From: Mytilus californianus
Lineage: Eukaryota > Mollusca > Bivalvia > Mytilida > Mytilidae
Assembly: GCF_021869535.1 (NCBI RefSeq)
Contig: NW_026262734.1
Coordinates: 105,621,088-105,685,087, forward strand
Reading direction: 5' to 3'
DNA: 64,000 nucleotides
How positions within the stretch are numbered: the first letter of the stretch is position 1; each line of letters starts with the position of its first letter. The notes under the pieces were generated by a model. The model was not told the DNA's origin, made no database searches, and saw only the letters and a program-made list of their open reading frames with translations. Positions 58,110 through 64,000 of the stretch are shown one piece after another. The position numbers and the translations under genes were made by a program.

Positions 58110-58590
58110 TATTCATGGAATTCTAAATTTATTTCTACATTCAATATTCAAGAACATCTATTTCGCATTCATGGTTATTCTAGAATATTCAAGGATATTT
58201 CACATTCATGGTTATTCACATTCATGGTTGTTCTTAAATATTAATGGAAAATTACTTCACATTCATGGTTATTCTAGAATATTCAACCATTCAATATTCA
58301 TGGACATCTTATTTCACAGCAATGGTTATCCTTAGTCAGTATTCCACTATCAATACTCATGGACATCCTTTTTCACATTCAAGAATATTCTGTAGATAAA
58401 TATTCATGTTAATTCTTGGTTATTCAGTTCATACAATATTCATGTATATTCAAGGTGCCATTTAACATTCATGAATATTCATGAATATTCATGAATTGTA
58501 ACCTTGAATATTCATGAATATTCATGAATATTCATGAATATTATTCATGAATGTTCTAGAATTATTCTGTAATATTCATGAATAATTCCA
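58110..58590. repeat. Right subterminal ATTCATG array
   Basis: Units such as 'cacattcatggttattctag' followed by 'aatattca' repeat with spacing of about 30-60 bp, ending in a tight run of 'aatattcatg' near 58465-58545. A 129-codon open frame across this array has low-complexity composition and is not considered a gene. Confidence 0.85.
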
Positions 58591-58806
58591 GTTCAGGAAA
58601 GCAGGGTACCAACCTTGAGACAGAAAAAGGTTAATAATATCTTGATTTGCATATTTCAGATTGTGAATTATAATTGTTGTTACATATGAAATTACAAAGT
58701 TATTTTTGTTTTATGAGCTAAATTAAGGCCTTCGCGACCATACTCCTTTTATAGCAGAAGGGTCATTCATATTGTACATAACAATATTTTAAATCTGTTC
58801 TTTCAG

Positions 58807-58920
58807 GAACCTGCAAGACTTGATAGGGAGGTGAACAGCACTAGTAGCACTCAAAGCAGTAACTTAATGGTTTCTTGGAAAATCCTTGTGCCTGTAAAGA
58901 CAGTTTTCACATTACTGTAA
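58807..58920 (+). CDS. CIDE-N gene, last recognisable exon
   Basis: Acceptor 'ctgttctttcag' is followed by a phase-0 open reading joining the previous exon: 'EPARLDREVNSTSSTQSSNL', then 'MVSWKILVP'. A possible donor gtaaag lies at 58894. If it is not used, the frame runs on to a TAA (58918-58920) located inside the terminal repeat of the adjacent MITE, which would then be the source of the stop codon. No later exon was recognised. Confidence 0.5.
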   Translation, partial: EPARLDREVNSTSSTQSSNLMVSWKILVPVKTVFTLL

Positions 58921-59120
58921 ATTCAGAAATTATTGCGATGTTTTTATTATTGCGAAAAATGCGACAGGGTTATAATCGCAAAAATTTAAACTCGCATTTT
59001 GAAATTTTTTATATGAATTAAACAAGATTTTTCTCAATATCGCAAAAATTTAAATCGCATTTTAGTCTAAAATGCCAAAATCGCAATAATAAATGCACGC
59101 AATAATTTCTGAATTTACAG
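58915..59120. mobile_element. TA-flanked MITE with 23-bp perfect TIRs
   Basis: Terminal repeats 'ctgtaaattcagaaattatt' + 'gcg' are perfect over 23 bp, with TA outside both ends (58913-58914, 59121-59122). The 206-bp interior repeats 'cgcaaaaattta' in direct order. Mariner-like by target site; non-coding. Confidence 0.9.
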
Positions 59121-59219
59121 TACCTCATTTCATGGATCAGTGAACTAGTTAATTTGCATTGGCCAAGTCCATATATTTAGTACAGTATATGGAATTATTG
59201 TAAGGTGTACTGCATGTTC

Positions 59220-60060
59220 TACTATAGTGTTGACCATGACCTCATTTTCATGTTTAACTGATAGAAGTTAATATTTTGTGGTTTAGTCTAGTTTTGAGAT
59301 ACGAAGAAGTCATTATATCATATTATATCTGGTTAATGGAATGGTTTTGAAGGTCTACATGTTTGTTTAGCAGTAATTGTCTGACCTTGACCTCATTTTT
59401 ATGGTTCAGAATTTTTTTTCCCTATTTGATCTGTTTTTTTTTGTCAATTGACCCCTTAAGGAGATACATGTATTACCCTTTTAAGACATTTTTTTTCACA
59501 TTTTGTTCATAATGTTTGGTAACATTAAAAAAAATCTCCTTTAAAACAGCTGGATCAATTTCAGCCTAGCCTGAATGAGTTTCAGGGTATTTAGTATTTA
59601 ATAAGTTAATGTTAATGTTGTACGTCATGAAACATAGCTACTATGGCTTAAATAAAACATAAGGTTTAAATGATTTTTTTTTGTCTTTTGAAAAAAACAT
59701 GATAGTTAAAATAGCCTATTTAAGGACACAGTATACATTAAAAAACCAAATTAATCAGTGATGAAAGATTTCAGCAAAACATTACAGGTGAGGGATTCAG
59801 GGTCAGTTAAACCAGTTTCACAGATACTTTAAGTGATAAATCAATTATATCTATTGAATATTTGTAAGTTGTCTGTCTTACAGGTTTCATCTTGCCTTGA
59901 CCATATTTTATGCTTTATTGGGAAAAATTAAGGTTTTTTTGTTCAATGATACTTAAAGTTTTAGGTTAACTAAATTTGGAATGATTGCAAAGCCTACATG
60001 TCTGCCTAAAAGATTTAATCTCACCTTGACCACTTCTACACAGGTACATGTAATTGAAAT
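59220..60060 (-). mobile_element. Opposite-orientation copies of two hairpin families, intermixed
   Basis: 59225-59410 and 59870-60060 match the reverse complement of the 14318-15527 element ('tgaccatgacctcattttca', 'tgtctgaccttgacctcatt'). Between them, 59440-59815 is an eroded GAGCC/GAGCT copy ('atttcagcctagcctgaatg', 'aggtgagggattcagggtca'), apparently inserted. Confidence 0.55.
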
Positions 60061-60755
60061 GATAATGTAATACTTAAAAGTATTGAAATACATGTATGAA
60101 CACTTATACAGGCAAGACATATCGCTGTGTCCACTCTTGATACATTTTATATATAAACTGTTAACTTTGTTAATTGATTGTTTTCAGCTAACAATATTTG
60201 TTTTTGTGATATTTTGTTATATTTATATAATGCAAGGTATGCATGCAAGCATTGTTCTGTGATTTTTTTATAGGACTGACTGGTAAAAATTTGCATTCTT
60301 ATTATGGCCATGATGTTGTTAATGTTGTCTGTAGACTTTTGGTTACATCAAGCTTTACAACACATTTTATTATTTACATTTAAACACTTTTTTTAACATT
60401 TATATGCTGCAAAGTATGCATGATTTTCTATATGATTTTTTATATTGTGGAATGTATGCAAGTTTTTATGATCGGATTTAGAGATGGTAAAGTGATTAAA
60501 AGAGAAAAAAATCTGATGTCTTTCTATATATTTTGTGACTTGGCCAAACTTCTATACATGCATTGAAACACACATAGTCATAAAACACACAACAGATTTG
60601 TTAAATGAATATTATGGATGGACTCTATTCCCTTCTCAATCAAAGTCATGATGGGGGTCATTTAAGGGTTTATCCCAGTTGATCTACTGTGCAAAGTAAC
60701 CTTTTTCCCAATTGATACTCTATATTTATATCCAATACAGTTTTTGTTTGTTTCA
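60061..60755. other. No recognisable gene
   Basis: AT-rich, unrecognised. Confidence 0.4.
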
Positions 60756-61170
60756 GTTGTTATGTTTGAGCACTTTTAAGATTTTCCAAATACCAACTTC
60801 CTGTTTGGTGATACTTTGAAGAATTTTCAATATGCTAAATGAACTTTAAAATTTTTCGTCAAACACTTCTTTAATATAAATGAGCTAAATGACTTCATAC
60901 TTGGCCACCACCTTACAGTGATGAGTTGTTATGTTTGAGCACTTTTCAGATTTTTCAAATACCAACTTCCTGTTTGCCGATAATTTGAAAATTTTCAATA
61001 TGAAAAATGAACTTCAAAATTTGTTTCCTCAAACACTTCTTTAATATGAATGAGTGGAAAGACTTCATACTTGGTCACCAGCTTGACAGTGATGAGTTGT
61101 AATGTGTGAGTACTTTTCAGATTTTTTTCAGATACCAGCTTCCTATTTGCTGATATTTTGAAATCTGAAT
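60756..61170 (+). repeat. Tandem repeat, unit about 170 bp, 2.4 copies
   Basis: 'gttgttatgtttgagcactt' starts at 60756 and 60924 and a diverged copy at 61095. Units share 'caaataccaacttcctgttt', 'caaacacttctttaatat' and 'gacttcatacttgg'. Confidence 0.85.
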
Positions 61171-62793
61171 ATGCAAAAGTGAGCATACAATTATACCCAA
61201 ACTCTATACATGCAGTTATTTTACCCCCACTCAAGTCTGATAATTAACCTTAAGAAATTAATTCAAAACTTCTGCATCTTAAACATGATTTTAATATCTT
61301 ATATATACAACACGATAATTATACCATGTCAGCCATTCTACTAAATAAGTCGGATGTCAGGGTGATATACTTAACACAACACGGTGTGCAACTTCTGGTT
61401 TTTATTGGTGGGATCTAAGGCAAATCACCCTGTTTGTCCTGGTGTCTTGCTTTTGCGCCAATTGGTAATTCATTTGCGCTACAAACCATACTTTATTTGG
61501 GCCAAAATAAAATCAAACCATACTTCAAAGTTTGCGCCAATTTTACAGGTAAACACAGGTAAATTGTAAAATATATGAAACATAGACTAAGTAGATTAAA
61601 TAACTGAATGATTTTTTTTTGCATTAATTCCTCATAAAATAATAAAGACATATTCAAGTTAAAGAGGGGGGGTACAGTAACAGTTAACAGCAAATACATT
61701 CTCACAATAACAGATAACAAAAAAAATGATAGTTCTATAACAGCTACATAGAATTGTCAATTACAGATAACAAATTCAAATTCAAATCTGTATTGTCATT
61801 ACACCATAAACATAGTATGTGACACAGAAAATATATTTTCAGAATAACATAACACAGAATTAAATTGGCTCAGAACAGCATAACAGTTATACCCCTTGCC
61901 CTTCCCCCCTTCTTTAAAATATATTTAAAACCTATTTGCAATATATTTAAAAAACATCTTCTTTAAAATCAAAGCACTAAACACTGGTTTAAAAAATGAT
62001 AAAACATGTTCTAAAAATGATTTTGCCATCAGATTCCCTTGTGTGTATGTTCCGGACCATATGCGTATGGTCCGGTTTACCAAAACGATGAATATAGAAA
62101 TCTATAATAATATTATTTTTTTAGGTATGACCCTTCGATCTAAAAAAAATATGAGATTTTGATAATGATTTCTTTTAGTTTTTGAGTAAAATGGTCGTAA
62201 TTATTAACGATTAATTAATTAAATAAAGTGACGACGAATGACCAAGTGAATTTTACTCACAAACAAATTATATTGACCACAATTATACATGGTCATTATC
62301 AATTTGTCGTACACTATGGTGACTTGGGAAGAAAATTTCACCAAATTCTTAGCTAAAATGTTAGAAAAAAATCAACTGTTCTGCTCGCAGATGAAAAGTC
62401 AGCAGGATAAAGTCATTTTTATTCAACAATAACAAAGGAAATTCAACAGAAACGCCCAGATTCAGGCAATATATAAAGGAGAAAAGCTTTCAATTTGTAT
62501 CATGCAGCCGCAAAAAAAGAAAAAAAAATGCAGGAAAGCAATGGTTCCGTGTGGAAGTAAATGTCACACTAAACGTACATGCCAAAATTCCATTTATGAC
62601 TTTTTCATTTTCAATTTTCATATATGTTTAATTGTCTTGTTGAATAATAATACTTAGAATCACAGAATAAAATCTGTAAAAACGGGGTAACCAATACAAT
62701 TACAAATCTGTTCTTGCCGCCTATGGTTGGTTTTAGTGGGTTTATTGTGCGTCTACCTGGTTAGGTTTTGCGCACTATGTACATAGTTTCTTT
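61171..62793. other. No recognisable gene; possible LINE 3' end
   Basis: 61755-61880 ('caaattcaaattcaaatctg', 'tattgtcattacaccata') may be the 3' end of another LINE family. 'tttgcgccaatt' recurs near 61450-61545. 62052-62075 is a 24-bp hairpin. Nothing else supported. Confidence 0.4.
62052..62075. other. 24-bp hairpin CCGGACCATA/TATGGTCCGG
   Basis: Perfect 10-bp arms around a TGCG loop. May be a transposon end; no partner end was found. Confidence 0.8.
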
Positions 62794-63506
62794 TTATTTC
62801 TTTATATCATATTCTTCAGCTATCTGTCGTATAGCTTTCATTTTTGTCCTGGGTTGCTGTCGATGTTCTTGTTCTACATTTGGAGTAGGCGGACGCTTTC
62901 CAATAAGTGTGTGGTCGTTGTCTGGAGGAAATCTACGTGTGAAGATTGGGTCATCTACGTCAAAGGGAACTGAGCATTGAGTTGTACCATCACTGTACCG
63001 TATTTGAATACATTTCTTGTCTGGTATATACGGACTGTCTATTAGGTTCACGCTTTCTTTACTGAGGTTCTTCTTGTACTTCGTTGGTGTAATGTCATAA
63101 ACACCTTGAATATCTTCTTCACATTGCGTAAATTGTGTCCTGGTTGGTCGAACTTTCTTATGGTGATAACTGGTGCTTCTGGTGCTGTTGCTTGTATAGC
63201 GGAGTCTACCATTGCTATGGTTGTTGTTGCAGTACTGGCTACAGAGGAGCTTACAGCAGTTGAGTTACGTTTCTCCTTCCACTGGGCAAGGCGCTGAGCA
63301 TTTCTTTTCCTGGTGGAGGGTGAAAGTCTCTTCTTTTTCAGGGCCGTGTTGGGTTGTGTCCCTTTCTTTGCAGCGGGTTCCTCAATGTGATTCCATGTCA
63401 GTTTGACTGTGACTGTGTTGGCATTGACTTTCAAATCCCATGTCAATTTCTTCCTCTCTAGCTCTATGCCATTAAGCAACTTGGATAAATCAGCTGGAAA
63501 TTCCAT
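62794..63506 (-). CDS. Unknown protein in two overlapping frames (probable frameshift)
   Basis: Frame 1 starts at the ATG at 63506 and runs 152 codons to 63048. Its first 80 residues include 'LTWDLKVNANTVTVKLTWN' and a basic stretch 'LSPSTRKRNAQRLAQWKEKR'. Frame 2 is open from 63264 to a stop at 62794 (about 156 codons); its later part is well structured: 'VYDITPTKYKKNLSKES', 'DSPYIPDKKCIQIRYSDG' and 'PIFTRRFPPDNDHTLIGK'. The two overlap by 217 bp. The simplest reading is one protein of about 235 residues broken by an indel within the overlap; an intron or programmed shift is possible, though I saw no slippery heptamer. A (S/P)-rich then R/K-rich motif of this kind recurs, as I remember, in uncharacterised invertebrate proteins, some linked to mobile elements. 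Function unknown. Confidence 0.6.
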
Positions 63507-63626
63507 TGTTGATCTTGAGTTGCAATGCGTTCACGGGGCGATGTTCACTGTTCAGTCAATCGTGAATCTATGTCTTGCCGCCTATGTCTTCTTTCCTCTA
63601 TATCTTCCTCCAATAGTTGGAGTACA

Positions 63627-63650
63627 CCAACCTTACTGAATTAAGGTTGG
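63627..63650. other. Hairpin upstream of the minus-strand cassette
   Basis: 9-bp arms 'ccaacctta/taaggttgg' around CTGAAT. Confidence 0.7.
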
Positions 63651-64000
63651 TTAATCCTTATAAAAATTATTAAGTGAATACCTAACTATTTAAAAATAAC
63701 ATTATGTACAGTTAAATCCCTGCAAAGATACTAATAATAACTTCTATGTACATTAAAAATGGGTCACAGTTTAAAAGTTATTAATAAAATTTTTAAAAAT
63801 AAAAAAGTTTTGAATATTATTTACAGGGCATGCATACATGCTAGACATCTGATATACTCAGCCCTGGCAATTTCACCTCTTCTATATTGCTGTATTGCCC
63901 AACAACGAAGTCCATTTTCTCATTCTCTGGCTTCCGTACAGCGGAGGGCATTTCAATTGCTCTCATTTTGACATAAGTTGTGGCCTGGATTTTTTTATGA
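63651..64000. other. No recognisable gene
   Basis: A 70-codon open frame at 63759-63971 has no recognisable features. An acceptor-like 'tatttacag' occurs near 63828, but no family or donor supports an exon. Confidence 0.35.

Larger units (their letters stand above)
54790..58606. mobile_element. 3.8-kb TA-flanked element with ATTCATGAAT arrays
   Basis: 'ccctgctttcatga' at the left and its inverse (reverse complement 'ccctgctttcctga') at the right form short terminal inverted repeats. TA lies immediately outside both (54788-54789, 58607-58608), the target used by Tc1/mariner-type and related transposons. Both ends are lined inside by many copies of the palindrome ATTCATGAAT and relatives. GC-richer stretches at 55890-56220 and 56300-56400 may be remains of coding sequence, but no transposase was recognised. 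The element accounts for most of a 4.5-kb intron of the CIDE-N gene. Confidence 0.75.

Noticed and set aside
57946-58335. 129-codon plus-strand frame
   Set aside because: It reads through the ATTCATG array and yields repeated HIHGYS-type words; an artefact of the repeat.

Overview
The window is nuclear DNA of a bivalve mollusc, most likely a mussel (Mytilus-like). The evidence is its AT-rich composition, spliced exons, absence of prokaryotic gene structure, and several dispersed motifs that I associate from memory with mussel genomes, such as 'gggagataact', 'gccaatgagacaac' and 'gagcctgaatcgctcacctg'. No database search was possible. Most of the 64 kb is intronic or intergenic sequence packed with transposable-element (TE) copies. 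Long uninterrupted genes are absent, so genes must be recognised from small exons.

Layout. 1-8.1 kb is mostly featureless, with a truncated SINE, a LINE 3' end and one exon-like segment (7184-7306). 8.1-15.5 kb is a train of non-autonomous elements sharing one plan: AT-rich tandem core, GAC-rich microsatellite, terminal hairpin. A SINE with a 13-bp target duplication is nested in the last one. 16.2-18 kb holds three diverged copies of a ~480-bp sequence. 20.1 kb has a probable last exon with poly(A) signals. 21.6-26 kb holds two dead reverse-transcriptase genes, both on the minus strand. 26-32.2 kb is dominated by a 105-bp tandem array and a ~920-bp inverted repeat. 33.9-35.9 kb is an inverted-repeat element carrying a decayed PHD-finger exon. 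36.2-40.1 kb contains a possible tiny two-exon gene whose last exon is duplicated around a LINE fragment, one copy then being split by a 2.3-kb DNA transposon. 40.3-48.7 kb is again nested elements.

The best host gene runs left to right from about 50.8 to 58.9 kb. Four exons in compatible phases encode the second half of a CIDE-N domain followed by a short charged tail. Its 5' exons were not found. Its introns hold a hairpin element, an eroded interspersed repeat and a 3.8-kb TA-flanked element with arrays of the palindrome ATTCATGAAT. A small TA-flanked MITE begins just after its last recognisable exon and supplies the first in-frame stop. At 62.8-63.5 kb, on the minus strand, lies a coding cassette in two overlapping frames; it probably encodes one protein interrupted by a frameshift.

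The most unusual items are the foldback-like inverted repeat joined to a 105-bp satellite, a terminal hairpin whose fold is kept while its inner stem changes, the TTA-flanked G-run element family, and the exon-duplication/LINE/transposon structure whose empty insertion site survives 0.8 kb away.
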